A DNA stretch of 64,000 bases from Cercis canadensis (lineage: Eukaryota > Streptophyta > Magnoliopsida > Fabales > Fabaceae): contig QAOA01000431.1 in NCBI GenBank assembly GCA_003255065.1, forward strand, positions 310,001 to 374,000, given 5' to 3'. Positions 47,756 to 59,454 of this stretch are shown one piece after another. Below the pieces are notes generated by a model that saw nothing but the letters and a program-made list of their open reading frames with translations, ran no database searches and was not told the origin of the DNA. Every line of letters starts with the position of its first letter. The first letter of the stretch is position 1. The position numbers and the translations under genes are program-made.

Positions 47756-48344
47756 TGTTAGAAAAATGATAATGGAGACTAACTAGGTTGGCTTTGAGGC
47801 GTGAACAATTACACTGTCTTGAGTGTAATATTGCTTCTCTATAAAAGCAAGTTACCCCAGGATACAACAAAGCCCTCAAAAACTCTCAATGGAAAAGTGA
47901 ATTCTAATGCATTAGGGTGTTCCCTTTTATAGAGTTGAAAAGACACGAATGAACAAATATAATTGGTCAGAAATTAACAGACATAATTGTCTATTCGGAA
48001 TAGTCACAATTATCTGTTTAGAATAGTCACAGCAGTCTGTTCAAAACAGACACAATTGTCTATTCGAGTTTATTCATCTGAACCTGTTAATTTAATTAAC
48101 TACCATCCGAATCGGGTCAAACCGACCCGACCCGGTCCGGTCCAGATATTAAAACCAATATTAAAATATTTGTCAAATCAAAGACCATTAATGGACTTTG
48201 TCTTGCTAGGCTATTTGGGCTTGTGCCCATTTAACTAAAGTTACTTTATAACTTTAGTTTGCATTTATAAATTCTTTTACATACTCTAAGTTAACCAATG
48301 TGGGACTTGGTTAATTATTAACATATTTACAAACTATTTCAACA
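47756..48344 (-). mobile_element. Solo LTR (589 bp) with target duplication GGAAC
   Basis: It starts TGTTAGAAAA, ends ATTTCAACA, and is flanked on both sides by GGAAC (47751-47755 and 48345-48349). On the minus strand CTCTATAAAAGGGAAC gives a good TATA box, and near the minus-strand start the words AACCAAGTCCCACATTGG resemble Ty1/copia LTRs. No internal region is present, so the two LTRs of the parent element must have recombined. Confidence 0.9.
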
Positions 48345-48349
48345 GGAAC

Positions 48350-50328
48350 TTTATTGGGGTTTTAATATCAACACATGTAAAAGATTTTGAGCCTCTCCGT
48401 GTGTGAGAATTGTATATATAATTCTTCTCTAGTTCAGGTTTCTAGGCTTGGATCTGGTGTCTGTTGTTAATCGTTGTAATGTATGTAAATATGCTTGAAT
48501 TAGAACAAGTTTTAGCACTTGCTTTTAATTTAGTTCATTGTTGTTTCCATAATTCAGCATTTTGATCCCAGGACACTATTTGTCAAAACTCTTCCTCATA
48601 CGATCATATTTTCTCTGTTTCTGGTGGTTTCTGGTTTGTGTGTAGTCTTAATTGCTGGATATATATTTGCTGAATATATTTGTCTGCTCATGTGCTTTTA
48701 CTGTCTGTACATGTGGCTTAGCTTTTACTGGCTTCTGTTCAATGTTCATGTGGTTTAGTTCATAAGCATGCAGAAATCCATACTTTGTTTTTTCTCTGCT
48801 GCAATATTCCAAAATCTGTTCAAAGTGCTGGAATTTTCTGTTATTTCTTTAGGTTATGTTCAGCATTTTTCTGCTTTTTTTTTTTGGGGTACATCTTGCT
48901 GCAATTTTATACAATGTTAAGATTTGTGTTTTGGCATCATTGTTGTAACTATTAATTTGTTCTTGCTTATTTTTTACTAGTTCGATTGTTTCTTGTGAGG
49001 ACCTTAGGCATGGTTTGTACAATTCTTAGAAATGTTGAGTTACAATTTTTTTTCAAAGTCCAACTTGCTGCCATTGGGGTTTCAAGATTTTTTGATCTGG
49101 GTTTTGGTTGTAATTTGTGATTGCCCCTAATGAGATTAATGCATCTTAGCCATATTCTTGTATTGTGTTTGATATCTGATTTGGCTTGCATGAAACCATA
49201 ATGGAAAGTTTGTTAGATGACTTGCCTTCTGCCACCTTTTAGTGCCCAAAATAAATTTTATTTCGTGATTGTAATAGCATGGTTATAATCTTCATGTTGT
49301 TTGTTTTGTTTAGCAAGTCTGTTAATAACATGATTTCTAGTGATTTTCTTTTTATATGAAAATTAAATTTTTTAATTACATTTTGGGCTCAATTCTTTTT
49401 CATCCCTAGGAGAGAATGGTAAGTTGTTAGTAAATCAAACCTGTCCTTGTTTGATGCTGTCTTGTTGATATTTCAGCAGCTTGATTTTTATCCCTTGGTT
49501 TAATATTCTAAATTTGAGTTTTGTTTGGTTTGAATTTTACTACGTAGGGTGCTGTTTTCTTGCTTTTTTGGTACAATTATGTTCTTTTTTTAATAATAAA
49601 ATGTTGAAAGTGAGGAATTGTTTGGGGATTGATTTGAAGCTATTTCTGTTCTATTTTTTTTCTTAATAATCCTGAAAGAATGTAAGCTTGTTAAATTTAC
49701 AGGAGCACAATTCTTTCAAGTTATGCAATAATAAGCTTTGAAAACATATTTTAATCTACGCATATTAAATTATTGTAGTCTAATCATTATAAAATTCAAA
49801 TATAAAATTAGAAAATTTTATCTATTATTTTTAAATTATATTTATTTATATATAATATTAATTATATAATTATAGTCTATTTCTACAATATATACTGAGT
49901 ATGTCAATGTTCTATGATCAATTAATTGATTTTAATGCATGTACTGCTAATATAGATACTAATTTGTATTAGATATACAAATGGATATCCTTGGGAAAAA
50001 AAAAAGGAACGCTTCAAGTTTGTGGAAGGTATCTATGTCACTCATAAAGGTTCGTACATGCTTTTATAAAATACCTCTTCTCTTTGTTTTTTTTCCTACT
50101 TACTTTTACAAATCCATCTCAAATTCTTTTCTTTTTCTCCCAAAGAATGAGGTTTGTGTTCTTTGCCGTGTGGTTTGCTTCTACATCTACAGTTTGTATG
50201 CTTTTTTATTTTTATTTTGGAGGCTTTGGTTCTAATCTCTACAGATTTCTGCATTTGACTACTAGATATTCCAGTCAACTATTTTTTCTTTATCTTTCCT
50301 TCTATTTTGGTTTTTGAAAAAAAAAAAA
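48350..50328. other. T-rich intron-like sequence, no gene recognised
   Basis: Long runs of T-rich sequence with words such as TTTCTGGTTTGTG resemble plant introns or untranslated regions. The short open stretches (49481-49666, 49981-50235) have no known motif. Confidence 0.4.
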
Positions 50329-50783
50329 AGAAAAACAAGGAAATAAAAAAAAATAAAACTAGACTTCCCATTAGTTTAGTTAAATTAAGTTGAAGTTGCA
50401 TTCTTTTTTCTCTAGTACTTAGACAATTGGGTTGAAAATTTGACATTTAGTTGTGAAAGGAAAGGATTTTTATTAGAAATATTTTTATTTATTATATTTA
50501 ATAAAATATATTTATTATATTTGGGAAAAATAAAAAATGTGCGTTTTATCCCCAATCCTCAAACGGGCGTCCAAAAATAAAAATAAAAGAAAAACAAGGA
50601 AATATAACAAAAATAAAACTAGACTTCCCATTAGTTTAGTTAAATTAAGTTGAAGTTGCATTCTTTTTTCTCTAGTACTTAGACAATTGGGTTGAAAATT
50701 TGACATTTAGTTGTGAAAGGAAAGGATTTTTATTAGAAATATTTTTATTTATTATATTTAATAAAATATATTTATTATATTTA
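50329..50783. repeat. Flank-plus-TIR duplication left of the second MULE, spacing about 260 bp
   Basis: About 195 bp from AGAAAAACAAGG to TTTATTATATTT occurs at 50329-50522 and again at 50588-50782. Between the copies, 50523-50578 is a shrunken MULE end: GGGAAAAAT joined to ATGTGCGTTTTATCCCCAAT and GGGCG.CCAAAAATA from inside the TIR. The unit 'flank plus TIR' was therefore duplicated and the first TIR then lost most of its length. Confidence 0.8.
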
Positions 50784-51070
50784 GGGAAAAATCCAAAAAA
50801 TTCCTATGAACTATACTCTTGTTGCACTTTACCTCCCATGCTTAAAAAACGTAAGAAAGACTTCATTCAACTACGAAAATGTGCGTTTTATCCCCAATCC
50901 TCAAACGGGCGACCAAAAATAGACAGCAAGTGTCACGTGCCTAGCACGTGAAGTGCTTAAATGGCTAATTCTGCTTAAAACTCATATTAAGTGCGCATGT
51001 GAAGGGCACATGACTTAAACACCAAAAATCATTCTTTCTCCTCAATTTTGCTTTTGATTTGGGGATTTTC
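50784..51070 (+). repeat. Left TIR of the second MULE
   Basis: About 287 bp, inverse of 58140-58431 with scattered differences. It contains palindromic GTCACGTGCCTAGCACGTGA-type words. Confidence 0.9.
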
Positions 51071-51119
51071 AGAGAAATTCTTAGAGACTGAGAGAGACAT
51101 TTTTTGAAAGAACTACGTT

Positions 51120-53681
51120 GAAAGTCAAATGCTGTGGGTTCTCGATTGCGCTTAGCAAGAAATTGCGATACGTTGGATTTGAGGTCATAGCTCGGTTTGA
51201 TAGCTTAATCTTTTTGAGCCAGTTCTTTCTTTGTTGGACTCATGGACCCAAAAAATTGATACCAAGTAATCCAAAAGAAAATTGAACTTTGTAAATTTTG
51301 TTTGGTGTTGTTTTTGTTTGTAAATGCAAACTGTTTATTCCTTCTCGCCTAAAATAAATGGAAGTGCTCATATGAATTTTGATTAAAATGTACTTGTTCC
51401 TTTGGAAAATGGTTGGGAATTTTTTGTTTGATTTGTTGAGTAAGAGAGAAATATTGACACACAACATGGAAAGAAATTTGGTGTTATTTTGCATATGGTT
51501 TAGGCATTTTGCACGTGAATATTGCTGTTTCACATTGAGGAACATGGTTTAGGCTTTGGGCTTTTTTGTCATGTGGTCCTGGAGCTACTGTGCTGTGATG
51601 TGGTCCTAACATGTGTTCTTTTTTATTACAACATGAATTATATAGGGTTTGAGTTGTATAATGGAGGAGCACTCATGTATTTTCCCTCATGAGATATGAA
51701 AGTGGGGTTAAGGAAACAATAGAGGACTTTGATATTGATTATTTATCTGTAACTCATTTGAGTAAGCATATAATTGAAGAAGGGTATGGAAATGCTGAGT
51801 TTGTGTGGTATAAGTTCGATGATGAGTTTTTTGAGGATGAGATTAAGCCCTTTCTTAGTGACAAGGATGTGAGGCATATTTTGAATAGCATAGGTAACAG
51901 AACTAATAATGTGTTACAATTATTTCTTTAGCACTATGTGGACACACCTAAAGTCAGTGAGGTGCCGTTGAGACTAACAGCTGAACCTCATATGGACATG
52001 TGGACATGGCTGATGAGAAGGGTAATGAAAATGCTAGTGCAAGAGACAATGCTGAAATACCAATGGTAGAAGGTGGAGGTGGGGGTGAGGGTGAGAGTGA
52101 GGAAGTAAATTTCGATGACAGTGATTATGCTGAGTATGTAGATTTATTTTGTGATAATGAGAAAGATTTCAGTTGGTTGTCTGATGATATGGGACATACT
52201 GGGCCTTGTAATAAAGCTGGCCTAAGTGCTGAGGCAAAGGCAGAGGGCGAGGGCCAAGGCCCAAGTGCTGAGGTAGAGGCCGAGGGCCAAGGCCCAAGTG
52301 TTGAGGAAGTGAGAGGAGGTTGAAGGCCCACAATTGTACTAGATCATGATGGTGAGGCCCAGAGTGATTATAGTGACTCTGAGGTTTTGTGTAGCCTGGA
52401 TGAGGAAGGTAGTGATCAACCCAAGAGAAATAGATACCCAAAGTTTAACCATCACAATGACATGAAGAAAAAAAAAAGGCTTTAAGTTAGTATGTAGTTT
52501 GCCAACTTTAGGGTTTTTAGGGATGCCTTGAAATAGTACTGCATCGAGAATGACATTGACTTCATATATAAGAAAAATGAGGCAGCAAGAATAACTGTTG
52601 AGTGCAAAAGGAAGTGTGGCTGGAGGATGCATGCCTCTAAGAACCAAGAAGGCAGTACTTTTCAAATCAAGTAATGGGGAAATCAAGAGTATACTGACTG
52701 TGCTTGGGAAAATAACAATTGGAAGGAAAATTCTGCTTGGCTGGTCAGTAAATATTAGGATCATATTCAAGATAACAAGGGAAAATGAGAGAATGATGTT
52801 TTCATAAATTAAGTGGCACAAGATTACTCTACTCAAGTGTCAAGGTGGCAAGTGTACAGAGCCAATAAATCTGCAAATTAGAAAATTGAAGGTACACACA
52901 ATGAGCAATATGCTCTATTATGGAGTTACTGTGCAGCAGTCTTGCTTTATAACCCAGGTTTTACATTGAAGGTGAAGGTGAAAAATAGGTATTTTTAGAG
53001 ATTGTATGTGTGTTTGGATGTTGCCAAGAGGGGGTTTAAGTTCTGCAGGCTTCTCATACATCTAGATTTTTGCTTCCTGAAAGCAGGGATGGGTGGCATG
53101 TTACTGGCTGCTGTGGGAAGGGATGCAAATGACAACATGTTTTCCATTGTATATGCAACATGTGAAGCAAAAGTGAATGAGACAAGAGAGTGGTTCTTAG
53201 AGATCTTGATAGCTGATATTGGACCTTCTAATGAACATGGTTGAATCTTAGCAAAAGTGAATGAGACAAGAGAGTGGTTCTTAGAGATCTTGATAGTTGA
53301 TATTGGACCTTCTAATGAACATGGTTGAATCTTCATGTCTGACCAACAAAAGGTAATGACCTATCCATGTGTGTTTTGGTTTACTGTTTCCCAAGTTTAA
53401 ACTTGTTTTAAGTTCAGATTATAACTGTATATATGTTTCACTGTTTAACAATATAGGGCTTGAAAGAGGTTTTGGCTGAGATGGGGGTAAAGCACAAATT
53501 TTGTGTTAGACATTTATATGACTGAGGATGAAATGTGCCAATTGTGGCCAGTTTGACCATAAAACTCGCACTTGCAAGAGACCTGTCAACCCTAATAGAA
53601 GGGTATATAAGAAGAAGTCTGGTGCTAATAATCTTGTGAGTAACCAATTTGTAAAAAATAATTGCATGACTTGTATGAAAA
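51120..53681 (+). pseudogene. Decayed mudrA-type transposase region, tandem copy 1
   Basis: The plus strand gives an N-terminal piece (RYESGVKETIEDFDIDYLSV ... FFEDEIKPFLSDKDV) and an acidic spacer with repeated EGQGPSAEVEA words. A MuDR DNA-binding remnant and the core LLIHLDFCFLKAGMGGMLLA (first catalytic Asp), REWFLEILIADIGPSNEHG and IFMSDQQK (second Asp) follow. After an intron come LKEVLAEMGVKHKFC and the knuckle CANCGQFDHKTRTCKR. Many stops interrupt it, and the stretch that should hold the SWIM finger is missing. An 84-bp (28-codon) tandem duplication sits at 53167-53250/53251-53334. The copy ends where copy 2 begins with GAAAGTCAAATGCTG. Confidence 0.8.
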
Positions 53682-56163
53682 GAAAGTCAAATGCTGTGGG
53701 TTCTCGATTGCGCTTAGCAAGAAATTGTGATACGTTGGATTTGAGGTCATAGCTCGGTTTGATAGCTTAATCTTTTTGAGCCAGTTCTTTCTTTGTTGAA
53801 CTCATGGACCCAAAAAATTGATACCAGGTAATCCAAAAGAAAATTGAACTTTGTAAATTTTGTTTGGTGTTGTTTTTGTTTGTAAATGCAAACTGTTTAT
53901 TCCTTCTCTCCTAAAATAAATGGAAGTGCTCATATGAATTTTGATTAAAATGTACTTGTTCCTTTGGAAAATGGTTGGGAATTTTTTGTTTGATTTGTTG
54001 AGTAAGAGAGAAATATTGACACACAACATGGAAAGAAATTTGGTGTTATTTTGCATATGGTTTAGGCATTTTGCACGTGAATATTGCTGTTTCACATTGA
54101 GGAACATGTTTTAGGCTTTGGGCTTTTTTGTCATGTGGTCCTGGAGCTACTGTGCTGTGATGTGGTCCTAACATGTGTTCTTTTTTATTACAACATGAAT
54201 TATATAGGGTTTGAGTTGTATAATGGAGGAGCACTCATGTATTTTCCCTCATGAGATATGAAAGTGGGGTTAAGGAAACAATAGAGGACTTTGATATTGA
54301 TTATTTATCTGTAACTCATTTGAGTAAGCATATAATTGAAGAAGGGTATGGAAATGCTGAGTTTGTGTGGTATAAGTTCGATGATGAGTTTTTTGAGGAT
54401 GAGATTAAGCCCTTTCTTAGTGACAAGGATGTGAGGCAGATTTTGAATAGCATAGGTAACAGAACTAATAATGTGTTACAATTATTTGTTTAGAACTATG
54501 TGGACACACCTAAAGTCAGTGAGGTGCCGTTGAGACTAACAGCTGAACCTCATGTGGACATGTGGACATGGCTGATGAGAAGGGTAATGAAAATGCTAGT
54601 GCAAGAGACAATGCTGAAATACCAATGGTAGAAGGTGGAGGTGGGGTGAGGGTGAGGGTGAGAGTGAGGAAGTAAATTTCGATGACAGTGATTATGCTGA
54701 GTATGTAGATTTATTTTGTGATAATGAGAAAGATTTCAGTTGGTTGTCTGATGATATGGGACATACTGGGCCTTGTAATAAAGCTGGCCTAAGTGCTGAG
54801 GCAAAGGCAGAGGGCGAGGGCCAAGGCCCAACTGCTGAAGTAGAGGCCGAGGGCCAAGGCCCAAGTGTTGAGGAAGTGAGAGGAGGTCGAAGGCCCACAA
54901 TTGTACTAGATCATGATGGTAAGGCCCAGAGTGATTATGGTGACTCTGAGGTTTTGTGTAGCCTGGATGAGGAAGGCAGTGATCAACCCAAGAGAAATAG
55001 ATACCCAGAGTTTAACCATCACAATGACATGAAGAAAAAAATAAGGCTTTAAGTTAGTATGTAGTTTGCCAACTTTAGGGTTTTTAGGGATGCCTTGAAA
55101 TAGTACTGCATCGAGAATGACATTGACTTCATATATAAGAAAAATGAGGCAGCAAGAATAACTATTGAGTGCAAAAGGAAGTATGGCTGGAGGATGCATG
55201 CCTCTAAGAACCAAGAAGGCAGTACTTTTCAAATCAAGTAATGGGGAAATCAAGAGTATACTGACTGTGCTTGGGAAAATAACAATTGGAAGGAAAATTC
55301 TGCTTGGCTGGTCAGTAAATATTAGGATCATATTCGAGATAACAAGGGGAAATGAGAGAATGATGTTTTCATAAATCAAGTGGCACAAGATTACTCTACT
55401 CAAGTGTCAAGGTGGCAAGTGTACAGAGCCAATAAATCTGCAAATTAGAAAATTGAAGGTACACACAATGAGCAATATGCTCTATTATGGAGTTACTGTG
55501 CAGCAGTCTTGCTTTATAACCCAGGTTCTACACTGAAGGTAAAGGTGAAAAATAGGTATTTTCAAAGATTGTATGTGTGTTTGGATGTTGCCAAGAGGGG
55601 GTTTAAGTTCTGCAGGCTTCTCATACATCTAGATTTTTGCTTCCTGAAAGCAGGGATGGGTGGCATGTTACTGGCTGCTGTGGGAAGGGATGCAAATGAC
55701 AACATGTTTTCCATTGTATATGCAGAATGTGAAGCAAAAGTGAATGAGACAAGAGAGTGGTTCTTAGAGCTCTTGATAGCTGATATTGGACCTTCTAATG
55801 AACATGGTTGAATCTTCATGTCTGACCAACAAAAGGTAATGACCTATCCATGTGTGTTTTGGTTTACTGTTTCCCAAGTTTAAACTTGTTTTAAGTTCAG
55901 ATTATAACTGTATATATGTTTCACTGTTTAACAATATAGGGCTTGAAAGAGGTTTTGGCTGAGATGGGGGTAAAGCACAAATTTTGTTTTAGACATTTAT
56001 ATGACTGAGGATGAAATGTGCCAATTGTGGCTAGTTTGACCATAAAACTCGCACTTGCAAGAGACCTGTCAACCCTAATAGAAGGGTATATAAGAAGAAG
56101 TCTGGTGCTAATAATCCTGTGAGTAACCAATTTGTAAAAAATAATTGCATGACTTGTATGAAA
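53682..56163 (+). pseudogene. Decayed mudrA-type transposase region, tandem copy 2
   Basis: Near-identical to copy 1 at an offset of 2562 bp but lacking the 84-bp internal duplication. It shares most of the stops of copy 1 (for example after FFQ-type and EHG words), so the gene had decayed before it was duplicated. The similarity ends after GACTTGTATGAAA. The copy then continues into the final exon that copy 1 lacks. Confidence 0.8.
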
Positions 56164-56460
56164 TTTTTTACTAATGTTTAATTCCATATTTTGGCTCCAG
56201 GTTGGAAGAAGAAAGAAGGTTGTGGCCCACAATGCCCAAAGTGCATTAAGTGTTGCCAATCCCTCATGTGAAGGAGAAGAACAAAGTCAAGCAAGTGCTG
56301 CTATGACACACCAACATGATGCACAAGGTTTAAAAAGGCAGACCACATTGATTGGTGAATGAGCCTTTATGACACAACCACCCACTAGACAAGCATCAAT
56401 GACAGATGAAACTCACATGGAAAAGTCCAAATCCATGGGTAAAAGAAGAGCAGGATAAAC
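56164..56460 (+). pseudogene. Final exon of the second MULE transposase
   Basis: An acceptor TCCAG at about 56197-56201 leads into GWKKKEGCGPQ or, in another frame, VGRRKKVVAHNAQSALSVAN, a Lys-rich tail like that of mudrA proteins. It occurs once only, after tandem copy 2. Confidence 0.5.
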
Positions 56461-56726
56461 ACAATAGCAACTGTGTCAACTGTGTGGGCCACTTGCTGTC
56501 TTTCATTATTTTTTGCTTTTTTAGATAAGGCCAACCAGACTATTGTGCCTTTTGAGGTGTTTAGTTGGCCATTTGTGAGCTAATTATATTTTTTGTAATG
56601 GTCTCAGAAGATGTATAAATATTTAGGCACTTTTTAAATAGGGAAGTTTATGGCTCAGCTATGAACCATTGTGAGTCACTTGTAATTGAAGTTAACATTA
56701 TGTTCATTTTCAGATGAATCAATAAT

Positions 56727-57373
56727 GAACGATGTTGGCAATATAGTTTTCAGATGCTTATTGTCTTCATTTCATCTTGTATTCTTGCCTGGCTATGTCC
56801 TGCATTATTACTGTTAGCAACTTGTTTTATTGCAAAAGTTTTGAAATACTATTTAATTCTGGTTTGCTACCAGAAATTGTTGAACTATGTTTCAAATTTG
56901 GTTTGCTGCCATAGGACTTGAATTGTGATTGATTTCTGGTTTGCCTATTGGATTATTATTTTATTGCACATTTTCAGGTATACTCTTCAATTTTGGTGCA
57001 CATGATGTAAATCTAGTTTCATTTTACAATTATGGGATGTTATTAAAATNGAACGATGTTGGCAATATAGTTTTCAGATGCTTATTGTCTTCATTTCATC
57101 TTGTATTCTTGCCTGGCTATGTCCTGCATTATTACTGTTAGCAACTTGTTTTATTGCAAAAGTTTTGAAATACTATTTAATTCTGGTTTGCTACCAGAAA
57201 TTGTTGAACTATGTTTCAAATTTGGTTTGCTGCCATAGGACTTGAATTGTGATTGATTTCTGGTTTGCCTGTTGGATTATTATTTTATTGCACATTTTCA
57301 GGTATACTCTTCAATTTTGGTGCACATGATGTAAATCTAGTTTCATTTTACAATTATCGGATGTTATTAAAAT
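56727..57373. repeat. 323-bp direct repeat around a single-N gap (N at 57050)
   Basis: 56727-57049 and 57051-57373 are the same length and nearly identical, meeting at the N. As with the other gaps, unmerged overlapping contigs are the simplest reading. Confidence 0.9.
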
Positions 57374-57700
57374 TTGGTTTCATATTGTTGAGTTCTGGTT
57401 TAATCATACGAAATTCTTTTTTGCTGCCATATGTCTTGAACTATGATTGATTTCTGGTTATGTTATTAAAATATGGTTTCATACTGTTGAGTTCTGGTTT
57501 AATCATACGAAATTCTTTTTTGCTGCCATATGTCTTGAACTATGATTGATTTCTAGTTTGCATGTTGGATTATGGTTTGCCTGTTGGATTATGGTTTTAT
57601 TGCACATTTTCTGGTATACTCTTCAATTCTGGTGCACATGATGTAAATCTGGTTCCATTTTGAAATTCTGGTATGTTATTAAAATCTAGTTTCATTTTGG
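57361..57700. repeat. Tandem repeat, unit about 99 bp, in the 3' part of the second MULE
   Basis: ATGTTATTAAAATTTGGTTT and the following words to GATTTCTGGT recur at 57361 and 57460. Shorter, more diverged copies occur before and after (words GGTTTGCTGCCATA, GATTGATTTCTGG). Confidence 0.7.
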
Positions 57701-58139
57701 AATTCTAGTTTCTCATGATGTTCTACTTGACTTGCTATGTCAGCTGCTTCAGACTTAGGAAATGAAGGTCATTTTGTTACAATGACCTATTATGTGCAAG
57801 GCGGCATAATAATGATTTATGTGGCTTATGTATTTAAATTCCTTATATCAGAGACCAACCACTGATCAATTTAATTTACATCATATCTACTACACCCAAA
57901 AAATCTCCTGCTTGGGTTCTTTTCAGTCCAAGAACTTTGCATGCGGCATGGAAGAGCACAGTGGCACCTCTGGACGTCTTCACCATAAATTCTAAATGTC
58001 TTTCCAACACTGTCGGAAGACATTAATCACTTCGACCCAGAGTTCCAAATCTTTAGCTGATTTAAAACCCACAAGGTTTGGGGTCCAATTCCTTCTTCTA
58101 TCTCTCAAAAAATGACTCTTTCAGTCTCTAGGGATATCA

Positions 58140-58431
58140 CCAACAAATCCCCAAATCAGAAGTAAAATCGGGGAGAGAGAATGATTTTTGATGTTTAAGT
58201 TACCACGTGCCCCTCACATGCGCACTTATCTGAGTTTTAAGCGGGATTAGCCCTTTAAGCACTTCATGTGCCAGGCATGTGACACTTTTCGTCTATTTTT
58301 GGACGCCTGTTTGGGAATTGGGGGTAAAACGCACATTTTCGTAGTTGAAGGAGGTCTTTCATACGTTTTTGAAGCATGGGAGATAAAATGCAACAAGAGT
58401 ATAATTTAGGAAATTTTTTTAGACTTTTTCC
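58140..58431 (-). repeat. Right TIR of the second MULE
   Basis: Inverse of 50784-51070. It ends GACTTTTTCC next to the TTATATTTA target duplication. Confidence 0.9.
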
Positions 58432-58440
58432 TTATATTTA

Positions 58441-58978
58441 ATAAAATATTAATTTTGAAAATTTAATTTGTCTTCTATTTTAAATATATAATGATATAAA
58501 TAATAATAATGAAATATAAATAGTTGATTGAATTTCTTTTTTATTTATATATTTATTTTATATTTTTTAATTAATATAAATTAATCATATATGATCTATC
58601 TAATGGAGCTAAAGAGAAAGGAAAAAGTTAAATGGCTCATTGAATAATTGTTTAAAAAAAAGAGTTTTCATATAAAATATGATAATTCTGAAAAGATTTT
58701 TTTTTTTTCTGTTTATTGACAAGAAGACATTACTTAAACCAATGTCAATAAAACTTTCCATCTTTTGATTCTTTGGTGTTATAAGTTTTGTTTCCTTGTT
58801 CGGAGTTTAGTTTGGTTTCTCTTGTATCACTAACTAATAGTATCTATTTTGTATGGTTAGTGAACTAATCTTTGGGTTACTTTGATTTTGTTTGTTGATT
58901 TTTAACTTCTTTATCTTTGCGTCATACTTTTCTTTTTTCTGTCATTTGCTTACCAGCTTTGTTGATGTGACATTCAAG
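58441..58978. other. AT-rich sequence, no gene recognised
   Basis: It begins with the continuation of the MULE target site (ATAAAATATTAATTTTG), followed by T-rich intron-like sequence. No motif could be supported. Confidence 0.5.
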
Positions 58979-59132
58979 TAGGGAAATGATTGAAATGGAT
59001 AGCTCATGAGAAATATTTACTAAGAAGGAAGCATTAACCAATTCACTAGATTGTTAATCAAGTTAAGATGTGGTTAATGCTTCCCTTGTAGTAAATATTT
59101 ATTCAAGACTATCATTTTTTAGTTATTTCCCC
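58979..59132. repeat. Inverted repeat, arms about 62 bp, loop about 30 bp
   Basis: Arm 1 (58979-59040) ends AAGGAAGCATTAACCA. Arm 2 (59071-59132) starts TGGTTAATGCTTCCCTTG. Pairing is best over the inner 30 bp (about three mismatches) and continues more loosely to GGGAAAT/ATTTCCC at the base. It could be a small MITE or a hairpin RNA gene. No flanking duplication is obvious. Confidence 0.65.
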
Positions 59133-59330
59133 TTCTTTGTTCCTTTATGAACTTGCAACGGAGAGTTATAGTGGCAGTGAAATGGCGTACCATTGACCTA
59201 CATTGTATACCCGAACTTATCCAGTATGTTGTTTGTTTCAACTTTTAATTTTGATTTGGATTCAAAATGAACAAAAGTTCAATTAATTTGTTTCAAATTT
59301 CTTCCTCATTTGTTGCCATGCCTGGGATAG

Positions 59331-59454
59331 TCACCGAAAATGGAATGGCTGGCAAAGTGCGTCAAGGACACATACATCAAATTCTTTGAGGATAAGAATC
59401 ACGCGAACTAGGAATCATTGTGCGCCACAACGACCCTTCTCTTTGCCAATGCTT
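59331..59454 (+). pseudogene. Unidentified exon-like fragment
   Basis: Between an AG acceptor (ATAG, to 59330) and a GT donor (59455) the frame reads SPKMEWLAKCVKDTYIKFFE, then DKNHAN*ESLCATTTLLFANA, with one TAG in frame. Its GC content is higher than the surroundings, as in coding sequence. I do not recognise the protein. It is probably a decayed host-exon copy. Confidence 0.35.

Larger units (their letters stand above)
50784..58431 (+). mobile_element. Second MULE, 7.65 kb, with perfect 9-bp TSD TTATATTTA
   Basis: TIRs of about 290 bp (50784-51070 and about 58140-58431) begin GGGAAAAATCC and GGAAAAAGTCT. Both ends are flanked by TTATATTTA (50775-50783, 58432-58440). The interior carries two tandem copies of a decayed mudrA-type transposase region and one final exon. 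It belongs to a different MULE family from 23877-34611. The transposase is dead, yet the ends and the target duplication are well kept. Confidence 0.93.

Noticed and set aside
52125-52441. Pro/Leu/Gly-rich minus-strand frames with repeated PQHLGLGPRPL
   Set aside because: Antisense of the repeated EGQGPSAEVEA spacer of the second MULE transposase.
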